From Roseburia sp. (GTDB lineage Bacteria > Bacillota > Clostridia > Lachnospirales > Lachnospiraceae): a DNA stretch of 64,000 nt. The notes beneath the pieces are model-generated. The model was not told the origin of the DNA. It worked only from the letters and a program-made list of their open reading frames with translations, and ran no database searches. The stretch is taken from assembly GCA_017937095.1 (NCBI GenBank), contig JAGBEG010000007.1, forward strand, positions 248,001-312,000, given 5' to 3'. Shown piece by piece: positions 42,109 through 50,428 of the stretch; position 1 is the first letter of the stretch; each line of letters opens with the position of its first letter. The position numbers and the translations under genes are program-made.

Positions 42109-42176
42109 GTCGAGTGGCAAAAAGCGTAAATCCAGATATGGGTTTGCGCTTTTTTTGTTTCTGCAAAACACTCGGC
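42109..42176 (+). ncRNA. Structured leader RNA with nested terminator upstream of the MATE gene
   Basis: AAAAAGCGTAAATCC (42119-42133) pairs with GGGTTTGCGCTTTTT (42140-42154), a 15-bp stem with two G-T pairs ending in a T-run, which is a textbook terminator. Outside it, GTCGAGTG (42109-42116) pairs with CACTCGGC (42169-42176) over eight positions. The element begins where transcription from the promoter above should start and ends about 80 bases before the MATE start codon. It could be a transcription attenuator or a short stable RNA. It matches no riboswitch I know. Confidence 0.5.
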
Positions 42177-42259
42177 AGGTTGTGGCAGCTTTCCTCAAAA
42201 GACTCCGTGAAATTGCGCTGCAAACGGCAGGGAGCAGCGGAAGAACTTTGGAGGTACAT

Positions 42260-43648
42260 ATGGAACAGAAAGAATCAATGAACAAAATGGGCACAATGCC
42301 CGTGAAGAGGCTGATGCTGTCTATGGGAATCCCGATGGTATTATCCATGATGCTGCAGGCAGTCTACAATATCGTGGACAGCGCCTTTGTGTCGAACATG
42401 AAGGGTGACGGCGAACTGGCTTTAAATGCGCTGACGCTTGCATTTCCGGTACAGATGCTGATGGTGGCAATCGGAATCGGAACGGGAGTCGGAACAAACG
42501 CCCTGCTGTCGAAGAGCATCGGGCAGGGAAATAAGGAGAAGGCGAGCCGGGTAGCCGGAAATGCAATCTTTCTCTGCATTATCATTTACGTTTTATTCCT
42601 GTTGTTCGGCTGTTTTGGAGTGGACGCTTACATAGGAACACAGACCACAAATGAGACGATTGCCGGGATGGCGGGAACGTATCTTAGAATCTGCTGTATC
42701 ATTTCCATGGGAATCGTATTTTTCAACATCTTTGAGAAATTGCTGCAGGCGACGGGAAGATCGCTTTATTCGACGATCGCACAGGTTGCAGGAGCGGTGA
42801 CGAATATTATATTAGACCCGATTTTGATTTACGGATTGTTCGGGGTTCCGGAGTTTGGCGTTGCAGGCGCAGCTTACGCGACGGTCGTAGGACAGATCGT
42901 ATCGGGAGCGCTCGGTTTGATTTTCCATTTGAAGCTAAATAAGGAAATTTCAAACGGACTCCGGTATATGAAGCCGTCGTGGCAGATCATAAAAGAAATC
43001 TATACGATCGGACTTCCGGCAATTATCGCACAGGCTTTGATGTCGTTTATGACATACGGGCTCAATATTATTTTCGTAAAAATCGACGAGTCGGTCGTGA
43101 CGGCGTATGGACTTTACTATAAGATCCAGCAGTTTATCCTGTTTGCGGCATTCGGACTGCGCGATGCGATTACCCCGATCGTTTCATTTAATCATGGAAT
43201 GCGGAGTAAGAGCCGTGTCAAAGAGGGAATCCGGTATGGTATGCAGTATACATTGATTGTAATGGCGGTGGGCTTACTTGTAATGGAACTGTTTGCAGAG
43301 CCGTTTTCAAAGATTTTCGGCTTGTCGGGGCAGACCCAGGAGCTTTGCATCAGTGCAATGCGGATCGTGTCCTTGAGCTTTCTTTTCGCAGGGGCGAACA
43401 TTGCGTATCAGGGTATTTTCCAGGCACTTGACGCAGGTTTGGAATCGCTGGTGATTTCGGTGTGCAGACAATTTCTGTTCGTGCTCCCGGTGGCGTGGGG
43501 CTTTTCACTCCTGGCGAGACAGTCGATGGATTACATGTGGCTTGTGTGGATGACATTTTTGATTGCGGAATTTTTGTCGGTTGTCATTGCAACGATTTTT
43601 ATGAGACGCATCAACAAGAAGGTAGTGGATACGCTGGAAGAAAAATAA
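42260..43648 (+). CDS. MATE family efflux transporter
   Basis: 462 residues with twelve membrane spans. [26 protein letters not shown] is the usual first-span signature, and [20 protein letters not shown] and a second-half repeat ([17 protein letters not shown]) follow. MATE proteins export cationic drugs or metabolites using Na+ or H+ gradients. GGAGGT lies five bases before ATG 42260. A promoter and attenuator-like leader upstream suggest that expression is induced; the inducer is unknown. Confidence 0.92.
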   Translation: MEQKESMNKMGTMPVKRLMLSMGIPMVLSMMLQAVYNIVDSAFVSNMKGDGELALNALTLAFPVQMLMVAIGIGTGVGTNALLSKSIGQGNKEKASRVAGNAIFLCIIIYVLFLLFGCFGVDAYIGTQTTNETIAGMAGTYLRICCIISMGIVFFNIFEKLLQATGRSLYSTIAQVAGAVTNIILDPILIYGLFGVPEFGVAGAAYATVVGQIVSGALGLIFHLKLNKEISNGLRYMKPSWQIIKEIYTIGLPAIIAQALMSFMTYGLNIIFVKIDESVVTAYGLYYKIQQFILFAAFGLRDAITPIVSFNHGMRSKSRVKEGIRYGMQYTLIVMAVGLLVMELFAEPFSKIFGLSGQTQELCISAMRIVSLSFLFAGANIAYQGIFQALDAGLESLVISVCRQFLFVLPVAWGFSLLARQSMDYMWLVWMTFLIAEFLSVVIATIFMRRINKKVVDTLEEK

Positions 43649-43673
43649 ATACAGAAAGGAAGGGCGTTTATTT

Positions 43674-44261
43674 ATGAAAAAGAGAATTATCACAATCAGC
43701 CGTGAGTTCGGAAGCGGCGGAAGAACCATTGGAAAGCAGGTTGCCGCGCAGCTCGGCATTCCCTGCTACGACAAGGAACTGATCGAGCAGCTTGCGGATG
43801 AGACAGGGCTTGCGAAAAAGTATATCGAGGAGCAGGGAGAGTATGCGCCGTCAAAGCATCCGTTCACCTATGCGTTTGTCGGGCGCAGCATGAACGGAAT
43901 GTCCATCGGTGATTACCTGTGGAATGAGCAGCGCAGGAAAATTCTGGAGCTGGCGGAGCGGGAAAGCTGTGTCATTGTAGGACGCTGTGCGGATTATATT
44001 TTGCGGGAGCGTGACGATGTATTGAATGTTTTTGTACATGCTCCAAAGGCGGACCGCGCGAAGCGCATTGTGGAGCTTTATGGCGAGACAGACACCGAGC
44101 CTTTCAAACGCCTGCAGGATAAGGATAAGAAGCGGGCGGTCAACTATCGCTATTACACAGAGCAGGAGTGGGGATGCGCCAGAAACTATCACCTTACGCT
44201 TGACAGCAGCGCTTTTGGAATCGAGGGCTGCGTGGAGATGATTATAAGGGCGGCGGAATAA
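43674..44261 (+). CDS. Cytidylate kinase-like family protein
   Basis: 195 residues. The P-loop region reads ISREFGSGGRTIGKQVA, and the fold continues with CYDKELIEQLADETGL, VIVGRCADYILRE and RAKRIVELYGE. This AAA_26/cytidylate-kinase-like family is common beside transporters in Clostridia and is not the housekeeping Cmk; its substrate is unknown. It follows the MATE gene by 25 bases with GAAAGGAAGGG upstream, so the two are probably co-transcribed and linked in function. Confidence 0.85.
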   Translation: MKKRIITISREFGSGGRTIGKQVAAQLGIPCYDKELIEQLADETGLAKKYIEEQGEYAPSKHPFTYAFVGRSMNGMSIGDYLWNEQRRKILELAERESCVIVGRCADYILRERDDVLNVFVHAPKADRAKRIVELYGETDTEPFKRLQDKDKKRAVNYRYYTEQEWGCARNYHLTLDSSAFGIEGCVEMIIRAAE

Positions 44262-44271
44262 GAAGTCGGGT

Positions 44272-44297
44272 GGACAGCCAAAAGGCTGTCCATTTTT
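44272..44297 (+). terminator. Intrinsic terminator after the kinase-like gene
   Basis: GGACAGCC and GGCTGTCC pair perfectly around AAAA, followed by ATTTTT. Confidence 0.85.
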
Positions 44298-44298
44298 G

Positions 44299-44347
44299 CA
44301 TGTAAGTTGAAGCAAATTCGCGAGGAGTGTGCGAAGCACACTTTGTT
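44299..44347 (+). repeat. Intergenic repeat, copy B (related to 34120-34167)
   Basis: This stretch shares CATGTAAG-TGAAG-AAATTCGCGAG and GTGTGCGAAGC-CACTTTGTT with copy A ten kilobases away. GTGTGC and GCACAC form a perfect small hairpin around GAA just before TTTGTT, so it might act as a weak second terminator. Confidence 0.7.
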
Positions 44348-44364
44348 CTGGAAGAAAATGACTC

Positions 44365-44394
44365 TTGACAAGTTCAAATAGGTTAGGATAAACT
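44365..44394 (+). promoter_or_regulatory. Candidate promoter of the DUF454/YgbA/ABC operon
   Basis: TTGACA (44365-44370), 18 bases, TAAACT (44389-44394). The -10 region is covered by the first of two palindromic operators, as expected for repression. Confidence 0.6.
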
Positions 44395-44423
44395 AACATG
44401 GCGATAAGTTAGCTATCTCTAAC
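44382..44423. promoter_or_regulatory. Two GTTAG-N6-CTAAC operators
   Basis: GTTAG-N6-CTAAC occurs at 44382-44397 and 44408-44423, 26 bp centre to centre. The half-site resembles that of DtxR/IdeR-type iron regulators (TTAGG...CCTAA), and the first copy overlaps the -10 box. Control by a metal-dependent repressor is inferred from the motif and from the operon content. Confidence 0.6.
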
Positions 44424-44449
44424 AAATTAGAGGGAAACGGAGGATTACT

Positions 44450-44926
44450 GTGAGAAAAATCGGAAATACAATCTGTGTGATATTGGGACTGCTATTCTTT
44501 GGAATCGGAGCGCTTGGCGCAGTGCTTCCGGTACTTCCGACCACGCCGTTTCTTCTTGCGGCGGCATTTTTCTTTGCGAAGGGGTCGGAACGCTTTCACA
44601 AATGGTTTGTCGGAACAAACCTGTATAAGCGCTATATCGAGCAGGCGGTGAAGAATAAGGCAATGGACAGGAAGGCAAAGCGCAACATGTTGCTTGTGCT
44701 CGGGATTGTATTTTCGATCGGGCTGATTTTCTCACCGATGATTGCAAAAATCATTATCCTGTTTGTGGCGGCATTCCATTTCTATTATTTCCTTTTCCGC
44801 GTGAAGACGGTTCCATGTAGCGAAGAATCAGACTGCGGGGAAGAAGCGCGCGTGACGGAGCCGGAGCGTGGCACGCAGCCGGATCGCGGCGTCGTATGCG
44901 GCATGGAAGAATGGGAGGAAGTATGA
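44450..44926 (+). CDS. DUF454 (YbaN-like) membrane protein
   Basis: 158 residues. The family signature GLLFFGIGALGAVLPVLPTTPFLLAAAFFFAKGSERFHKW covers the first spans and the conserved PTTPF motif, and two more spans lie at about 80-118. The last 35 residues are a charged tail not typical of YbaN. The start is GTG with CGGAGG upstream. In other bacteria the gene is often near iron or haem uptake genes. It overlaps the next gene by ATGA. Confidence 0.88.
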   Translation: MRKIGNTICVILGLLFFGIGALGAVLPVLPTTPFLLAAAFFFAKGSERFHKWFVGTNLYKRYIEQAVKNKAMDRKAKRNMLLVLGIVFSIGLIFSPMIAKIIILFVAAFHFYYFLFRVKTVPCSEESDCGEEARVTEPERGTQPDRGVVCGMEEWEEV

Positions 44927-45366
44927 CGGAAGAAAAGCGGGTCGCGGATGGCAGGCAGGAGACGGAAGAAAAGTCTGCGGGCGGCGGACGGACAGTAGAA
45001 GAAAAGCGGGTCGCGGACATTGAGAAAAAGCGCAGACGGGAAAAGGAGACGGTCGGCTCGATGATTGAAATCTACTGTCACGGCGTACATAAAACGAAGC
45101 GCGGCACACTCTGTGACGCGTGCAAAAAGCTGCGCGATTATGCCGATTTGCGCACGGAGAAATGTCCGTTCATGGAGACGAAGACATTCTGCAGCGCCTG
45201 CAAGGTACACTGTTATTCCAAAGAAATGCAAAATGAAATCAGGCAGGTCATGCGCTACGCGGGACCGCGGATGCTGTTCGTGCATCCGGTGCTTGCGCTT
45301 GGACATATGAAGGTAACATTGGAAAATAAACGGAAAGCCCGCCGGGGGACGGAGGGACTTTCATAA
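44923..45366 (+). CDS. YgbA/nitrous-oxide-stimulated-promoter family protein
   Basis: 147 residues. The first 45 are a charged, repetitive extension (EEKRVAD occurs twice). The remainder has MIEIYCHGVHKTKRGTLCDAC, LRTEKCPFMETKTFCSACKVHCY and MRYAGPRMLFVHP, the Cys/His pattern of the YgbA family, whose E. coli member is induced by nitric oxide. The spaced Cys residues suggest a zinc or Fe-S site. It overlaps the DUF454 gene (ATGA). A role in NO or iron stress is inferred from the family. Confidence 0.85.
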   Translation: MTEEKRVADGRQETEEKSAGGGRTVEEKRVADIEKKRRREKETVGSMIEIYCHGVHKTKRGTLCDACKKLRDYADLRTEKCPFMETKTFCSACKVHCYSKEMQNEIRQVMRYAGPRMLFVHPVLALGHMKVTLENKRKARRGTEGLS

Positions 45367-45375
45367 GGAGCAGAG

Positions 45376-45744
45376 ATGAAAAAAACGAGAGAGAAATTGT
45401 TTGTGGCGGTAACGCTGCTTTTATGCGTACTGTTGTTTCTGGAACATTTTACGGGAGAAATCTGGCATGCAGTATTTGGAGTGCTGCTGATTGTGCTGCT
45501 GGTCGGGCATCTGTGCAGACAGATGGTCAAGCTGCGCTATCAGAAAAAGGCGGTGCGCGTGGTGGATGAGGTGCTGCTTGGAGCGCTTGTCGTGCTGTTT
45601 GTGACGGGAATGCTTCTGCATCCGCTTCAGGGAATGCTTGTCATAAAGATTGTACACAAGCTTGCGGCAATCGTGCTTGTGCTTGGAATCATCGGGCATA
45701 TCGTGCAGCACCGGAAAAACGGAGGTGAAAAGCATGTTTCATAA
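45376..45744 (+). CDS. DUF4405-like four-span membrane protein
   Basis: 122 residues with four predicted spans. His residues in HFTGEIWHAVFGVLLIVLLVGH and IVHKLAAIVLVLGIIGHIVQH are placed as in b-type haem proteins of the DUF4405/cytochrome b561-like group, where pairs of His across helices hold haem. AAGGAGCAG precedes the start. It overlaps the following ABC gene by 11 bases, so it is firmly part of this operon. Haem binding is inferred. Confidence 0.75.
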   Translation: MKKTREKLFVAVTLLLCVLLFLEHFTGEIWHAVFGVLLIVLLVGHLCRQMVKLRYQKKAVRVVDEVLLGALVVLFVTGMLLHPLQGMLVIKIVHKLAAIVLVLGIIGHIVQHRKNGGEKHVS

Positions 45745-47692
45745 ACGGCTGTTAAAAGAATTTCCGGACAATCAGAAATGCGTGGCGGGAATCGTGGCGG
45801 CGCAATGGGTGTCGCTTCTTGCAAATGTAACGCTGATGTTTGTGCTCGCGCAGTTTGTCAGCAATCTGCTGGGAACTGTATCGTCCGTTTCCACGGGTAC
45901 GCTTTTCCTTGTGTTTGTTGTGGCATTTCTTGTGCGCCTGCTTGCGGCAAATGTGGCGGACCGCCTGTCCTATCAGGCTTCTACACGTGTAAAACGCAGG
46001 TTGCGGGAGAGGGTCTATGAGAAGCTGATGGAGCTGGGCACAGAATACCATGACGTGACGGCGACTTCGGAAGCGGTGCAGGTCAGTACGGAAGGCGTCG
46101 ATCAGCTTGAAATCTACTTCGGGAAATATGTTCCGCAGTTTTTCTACAGTCTGCTCGCCCCGCTCACATTGTTTGTGATCGTGGGAACGATGAGCCTTAA
46201 GGTGGCGGGCGTGCTGCTTCTGTGCGTGCCGCTCATTCCGGTTTCCATCGTTGCGGTGCAGAAGTTCGCGAAACGTCTGCTGGCAAAATACTGGGGAACT
46301 TACACGGGGCTGGGAGACACCTTCCTTGAAAATCTTCAGGGGCTTGTGACCTTAAAAATTTATCAGGCGGACGAGCGTTATGCAAAGAAGATGGATGAGG
46401 AGGCGGAGAAATTCCGCAAGGTGACGATGCGCGTGCTCATCATGCAGTTAAATTCCATCAGTGTGATGGATCTGGTCGCATACGGCGGCGCAGCGGTCGG
46501 CATTCTCCTTAGTGTGCTTGAACTTCGCAGTGGACAGATTACAGTGGCGGAATGTCTTTTTATCATTATGGTCTCGGCGGAATTTTTCCTTCCGCTCCGG
46601 CTGCTCGGTTCTTTTTTCCACATTGCAATGAACGGAAATGCGGCTGCGGACAAGATTTTCCGTTTGCTTGACGCTCCGGTGCCTTCCCATGGAAACGTGA
46701 CGCAGACAAGCGGCAATGAGGTGGAATTTGCCGGGGTCAATTTCGGTTACGGAGACGGCAAGCAGGTATTAAAAAATATGAACTTTGTAGTTCCGGAGAA
46801 GAGCTTTGTCGCGCTTGTCGGGGAGTCCGGCTGCGGCAAGAGCACGATTGCATCCCTTCTGATGGGGGATAACCGGCTGCCGGAAAACAGCGGCAGCGCG
46901 GCAGACAGTGCATCTGAGACAGCCAACAGCGGCAGCGCGGCAGACGGTGCGCCTGAGACAGCCAACAGCGGCAGCGTGACGATCGGCGGCGTGCCTGTCA
47001 CGGAGCTTTCCAGGGAGACGCTCTACGGGAAGGTGACGCGCGTGCGCCACGACAGTTATCTGTTTGCCGGAACGGTGTTTGACAACCTTAAAATGGGAAA
47101 TGAGAGCGCGGGAATCCACGAGATGGAGGAGGCGCTCCGCCGTGTCGATCTGTATGATACGATCATGGAAAAAGGCGGTCTTATGATGCCGGTAGAGGAG
47201 AAGGCTTCCAATCTGTCGGGCGGTCAGAAGCAGCGGCTCGTGCTTGCGAGAGCATTGCTGCATGACAGCGATATTTACATTTTTGATGAGGCGACCTCCA
47301 ACATTGATGTGGAGAGCGAGAACAAGATTATGGAGGTCGTGCAGGAACTGGCGCACAATAAAACGGTACTCCTGATTTCCCACCGCCTTGCAAACGTTGT
47401 GGCGGCGGACCGGATTCTGGTCTTAAAGGCGGGCACGGAAGGAATTGCCGAGTGCGGCACGCACGAAGAACTGATGGCGCAGAAGGGCTATTACTGTAAA
47501 CTGTACGAGACACAGCAGGAGCTTGAGCGTTATGCGGCAGCGGACGTCACGGGCATGGAAGCTGAAAAAGCGGATGCGGAAGCTGAAAAAGCAGATGCGG
47601 AAGCTGGAAGAAAGGGCATGGAAGCTGAAAAAGCAGATGCGCAGGGAATCCCGCAGCAAAAGGAGGTGGCAGCGAATGCAGCAAATGGATAA
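45734..47692 (+). CDS. CydD-like ABC exporter half (permease-ATPase fusion)
   Basis: 652 residues. Six membrane spans occupy about 20-310, then an ATPase domain with Walker A GESGCGKST, signature NLSGGQKQR and Walker B/D-loop IFDEATSNID. Between Walker A and the next strand there are two in-frame copies of a 13-residue unit (NSGSAADSASETA and NSGSAADGAPETA) that normal ATPase domains lack. The C-terminus ends in AEKADAE repeats. GGAGGTG precedes ATG 45734. It pairs with the next gene as a heterodimer; CydDC proteins export thiols or affect haem and cytochrome assembly. Confidence 0.85.
   Translation: MFHKRLLKEFPDNQKCVAGIVAAQWVSLLANVTLMFVLAQFVSNLLGTVSSVSTGTLFLVFVVAFLVRLLAANVADRLSYQASTRVKRRLRERVYEKLMELGTEYHDVTATSEAVQVSTEGVDQLEIYFGKYVPQFFYSLLAPLTLFVIVGTMSLKVAGVLLLCVPLIPVSIVAVQKFAKRLLAKYWGTYTGLGDTFLENLQGLVTLKIYQADERYAKKMDEEAEKFRKVTMRVLIMQLNSISVMDLVAYGGAAVGILLSVLELRSGQITVAECLFIIMVSAEFFLPLRLLGSFFHIAMNGNAAADKIFRLLDAPVPSHGNVTQTSGNEVEFAGVNFGYGDGKQVLKNMNFVVPEKSFVALVGESGCGKSTIASLLMGDNRLPENSGSAADSASETANSGSAADGAPETANSGSVTIGGVPVTELSRETLYGKVTRVRHDSYLFAGTVFDNLKMGNESAGIHEMEEALRRVDLYDTIMEKGGLMMPVEEKASNLSGGQKQRLVLARALLHDSDIYIFDEATSNIDVESENKIMEVVQELAHNKTVLLISHRLANVVAADRILVLKAGTEGIAECGTHEELMAQKGYYCKLYETQQELERYAAADVTGMEAEKADAEAEKADAEAGRKGMEAEKADAQGIPQQKEVAANAANG
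46886..46980 (+). repeat. In-frame 39-bp tandem repeat inside the ATPase domain of the CydD-like gene
   Basis: Units 46886-46924 and 46925-46963 begin with AACAGCGGCAGCGCGGCAGA; a third partial unit runs into the normal sequence from 46964. The 39-bp length keeps the frame. Each unit adds 13 small, polar residues about 20 residues after Walker A. Confidence 0.85.
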
Positions 47693-49418
47693 GAAGAAAG
47701 AAAGGAAGGACGGCAGCCGCAGTGCGTTTGCCGTTATGCGGGGACTGATCGGCATGATAAAGCCGCTGCTTGGCGTGATGTGCGTGGCGATTCTGATGGG
47801 ATGCGCCGGAAATCTGGCGGCGACGTTTCTGACGGTACTCGGCGGATACGCGCTTTTGTCCGTCGCGGGCTTATACGAGGGCATGAAGCTTTCTGTGATT
47901 TTTGCGCTTCTCATTGTGTTTGCGGTGGCGCGGGGAATCCTGCGCTATGCGGAGCAGGCGAGCAACCACTATATTGCATTTAAGCTTTTGGCGCGTATCA
48001 GGCATCAGGTATTTGCGGCGCTTCGCACGCTTGCACCCGCAAAGCTTGACGGAAGCAAAAAGGGAAATCTGATTTCGATTATTACCAGCGACATCGAGCT
48101 GCTGGAGGTATTTTATGCGCATACGATCTCGCCGATTGCCATTGCGGTTATCACTTCGGTTTTTATGGTGGTATTTATCGGGAATCTGCACCCGGCTCTG
48201 GGCGCATTGGCGCTTGTGTTTTATGTGATTGTCGGACTTGTGATTCCGGTCATAAATGGAAAGCGCGGCGGCGCGAGAGGGCAGGAGTATCGCGATTCCT
48301 TCGGTGCGCTAAATACCTGCGTGCTTGATAATCTCTACGGATTAGAGGAAATTTTGCAGTACAGCCAGCAGGAGAAGCGCATGGCGCAGATGGCGGAGCA
48401 GACAGGAAATCTTGAGAATATCAGCGGACAGCTCAAGCGGCAGGAGACCGCACAGCGCGTTACGACGGACGGTGTGATTCTTCTGGCTGGCGTGCTGATG
48501 GCGGCAGCGTCGTCGCAGCTTGCGGCGGCCGGTGCGCTCACAGGCGCGCAGGCGCTCATTGCAGTCATTGCAATGGTAAGTTCCTTTGGACCGACAGCGG
48601 CGCTTTCTGCGCTGTCGAATAATCTGCATCATACGCTGGCAAGCGGAAACCGTGTATTGAATTTATTGGAGGAAGCGCCGCTTGTATACGACGTCGAGGG
48701 AAAATCGGACGTATGCACGGGGGATATCCGGTGTGAGCACGTGGATTTTGCCTATCATGACGGAGAGACGGAAGGGCAGCCGGACGAGGAAGGGCAGGAG
48801 AAGGCAAACATGCAGGAGAGCGCCGCTGGGGCGGATATTTTATCTGATTTTTCCGCGCAGTTTGCGAAGAACCGCATCCATGGTATTCTCGGAAAGAGCG
48901 GCTGCGGAAAATCAACATTGTTAAAGCTTCTGATGCGCTTTTATGAGACGGAGCGCGGTGAGATTTCCTACGGAGAAAAGAAAATAGGTGAAATCAATAC
49001 GTCTGCGCTGCGCGCAAATATTTCCTATGTGACGCAGGAGACATTTCTCTTCCACGACACGATCGAGAACAATCTGAAGGTCGCGAAGGCGGATGCGACA
49101 AGAGAAGAACTGATCGCCGCCGCGAAGAAAGCTTCGATCCATGACTTTATCATGACATTGCCGGACGGTTACGAGACAGTGCTCGCGGAGCTTGGAGCTT
49201 CCATATCCGGCGGGGAGAGGCAGCGCCTTGGAATTGCCCGTGCATTTCTGCATGATGCGGACTACCTGTTTTTGGATGAGCCGACGAGCAATATCGACAG
49301 TATCAACGAGGGAATGATCTTACAGAGTCTGGAGCGGGAAAAAGCAGATAAGACGATTCTTCTGGTATCGCACCGGAAATCTACAATGGGAATTGCGGAC
49401 GACGTGCTCGTAATGTAG
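47676..49418 (+). CDS. CydC-like ABC exporter half (permease-ATPase fusion)
   Basis: 580 residues. Six membrane spans (VMCVAILMGCAGNLAATFLTV first) lie in the N-terminal 320 residues, followed by an ATPase domain with Walker A GKSGCGKST, signature SISGGERQR and Walker B/D-loop FLDEPTSNID. A Glu/Asp/Gln-rich insert (about residues 365-385) precedes the ATPase core. AAAGGAGG lies 8 bases before ATG 47676, which is inside the 3' end of the partner gene. Both halves have intact catalytic motifs. Confidence 0.85.
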   Translation: MQQMDKKKERKDGSRSAFAVMRGLIGMIKPLLGVMCVAILMGCAGNLAATFLTVLGGYALLSVAGLYEGMKLSVIFALLIVFAVARGILRYAEQASNHYIAFKLLARIRHQVFAALRTLAPAKLDGSKKGNLISIITSDIELLEVFYAHTISPIAIAVITSVFMVVFIGNLHPALGALALVFYVIVGLVIPVINGKRGGARGQEYRDSFGALNTCVLDNLYGLEEILQYSQQEKRMAQMAEQTGNLENISGQLKRQETAQRVTTDGVILLAGVLMAAASSQLAAAGALTGAQALIAVIAMVSSFGPTAALSALSNNLHHTLASGNRVLNLLEEAPLVYDVEGKSDVCTGDIRCEHVDFAYHDGETEGQPDEEGQEKANMQESAAGADILSDFSAQFAKNRIHGILGKSGCGKSTLLKLLMRFYETERGEISYGEKKIGEINTSALRANISYVTQETFLFHDTIENNLKVAKADATREELIAAAKKASIHDFIMTLPDGYETVLAELGASISGGERQRLGIARAFLHDADYLFLDEPTSNIDSINEGMILQSLEREKADKTILLVSHRKSTMGIADDVLVM

Positions 49419-49453
49419 ATGTCAGAGTAATATTTCTTATTATGGCAACAGAA

Positions 49454-49492
49454 ATACGCCGCATTCCGAAATGAGAACGGAATGCGGCGTAT
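49454..49492 (+). terminator. Terminator of the DUF454/YgbA/ABC operon
   Basis: ATACGCCGCATTCCG and CGGAATGCGGCGTAT pair perfectly over 15 bp with a nine-base loop. CAATATTTTAAT follows, a weak T-tract. Confidence 0.75.
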
Positions 49493-49519
49493 CAATATTT
49501 TAATCATAAGAATTATGCG

Positions 49520-49551
49520 GTAGCAGTTCAGCCGGGAGGCTGAACTGCTAC
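49520..49551. other. Perfect 14-bp hairpin without a T-run
   Basis: GTAGCAGTTCAGCC and GGCTGAACTGCTAC surround GGGA. It has no T-tail and lies between a terminator and the promoter region of the next operon, so its job is unclear: an operator, a protective mRNA end, or a remnant of a small palindromic element. Confidence 0.6.
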
Positions 49552-49614
49552 ATTATGTGCATCAGGCGCTGCGCAGACAGTTGACAGGCATCCGCAAATG
49601 GCGCAGAATAAATC

Positions 49615-49670
49615 GTAAGAAATCTGTAAGAAATCTGTCGGCGCTTTTGTAAGAAAACGCGTGTAAGATA
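49615..49670 (+). promoter_or_regulatory. Direct GTAAGAAA repeats upstream of the VanR-like regulator
   Basis: GTAAGAAA occurs at 49615, 49626 and 49649, and GTAAGATA at 49663. The first two are 11 bp apart, the usual spacing of half-sites for OmpR-family response regulators. Autoregulation of the two-component operon is the simplest reading. Confidence 0.5.
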
Positions 49671-49717
49671 AGGGCAGGCTTGAAAGGAGAGCGGCGCATC
49701 GGCGCCGCAGTGAGGTT

Positions 49718-50428
49718 ATGAACGAATGCGTGCTGGTGGTGGACGACGACCGGGAAATCGTCAAGGCGATTGCCATTCTTCTGGAGGGAGAGGGCTACCG
49801 TGTTTTAAAGGCTTATGACGGAATGCAGGCGTTGGAGCGGCTGGCGGAGGAATCTGTGCAGCTCGTGCTGATGGACGTTATGATGCCGAAGCTCGACGGT
49901 CTGTCGGCTGTCATGAAAATCCGCGAGCGGAAGAATATCCCGATTATTGTTTTAAGCGCCAAGAGCGAGGAGACGGACAAGGTCTTAGGCTTATCCATGG
50001 GAGCCGACGACTATGTGGCAAAGCCCTACAATCCGGCGGAACTCGCAGCGCGGGTCAAAAGCCATCTGCGCCGTTATACGAGTCTGGGCGATATCCATGC
50101 GGGAACCTCTGCGGATGAAATCGTAAACGGCAGGCTTCGTTATCACACGAAGGAGCGCATCCTGTATGCGGACGGGGAGGCGGTACGGCTGACGGCAACG
50201 GAGACAAAGATCGTGGAGCTTCTCATGCGCAACCTGGGGCGAATTTTTCCGGCGGAGGAAATCTACAGCCGCGTCTGGGAGGAGGAGAGCTTCGCGCCGG
50301 AAAATACGGTCATGGTACATATCAGACGCATTCGTGAGAAAATCGAACTTAATCCCAAAGAGCCGGAATACTTAAAGGTGGTGTGGGGAATTGGTTATAA
50401 AATCGAGAAAGTGGAAAAGTATCATTAG
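49718..50428 (+). CDS. OmpR/VanR-type response regulator
   Basis: 236 residues. Receiver domain with VLVVDDDREI, phosphoacceptor D53 in LMDVMMPKLDG, LSAKSEETDK and YVAKPYNP, then a winged-helix domain (LRYHTKERILYADGEAVRLTATETKIVELL; VMVHIRRIREKIE). GAAAGGAGAGCGG lies a little far from the start, with GTGAGG nearer. It overlaps the kinase gene by 38 bases. Probable control of cell-envelope or antimicrobial-response genes. Confidence 0.93.
   Translation: MNECVLVVDDDREIVKAIAILLEGEGYRVLKAYDGMQALERLAEESVQLVLMDVMMPKLDGLSAVMKIRERKNIPIIVLSAKSEETDKVLGLSMGADDYVAKPYNPAELAARVKSHLRRYTSLGDIHAGTSADEIVNGRLRYHTKERILYADGEAVRLTATETKIVELLMRNLGRIFPAEEIYSRVWEEESFAPENTVMVHIRRIREKIELNPKEPEYLKVVWGIGYKIEKVEKYH

Noticed and set aside
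42109..42176. Known riboswitch (guanidine, PreQ1, SAM type)
   Set aside because: The element is too short and has no recognisable conserved core of these classes.
45734..49418. Cytochrome bd assembly operon
   Set aside because: The two ABC halves resemble CydD/CydC, but no cydA or cydB is present.
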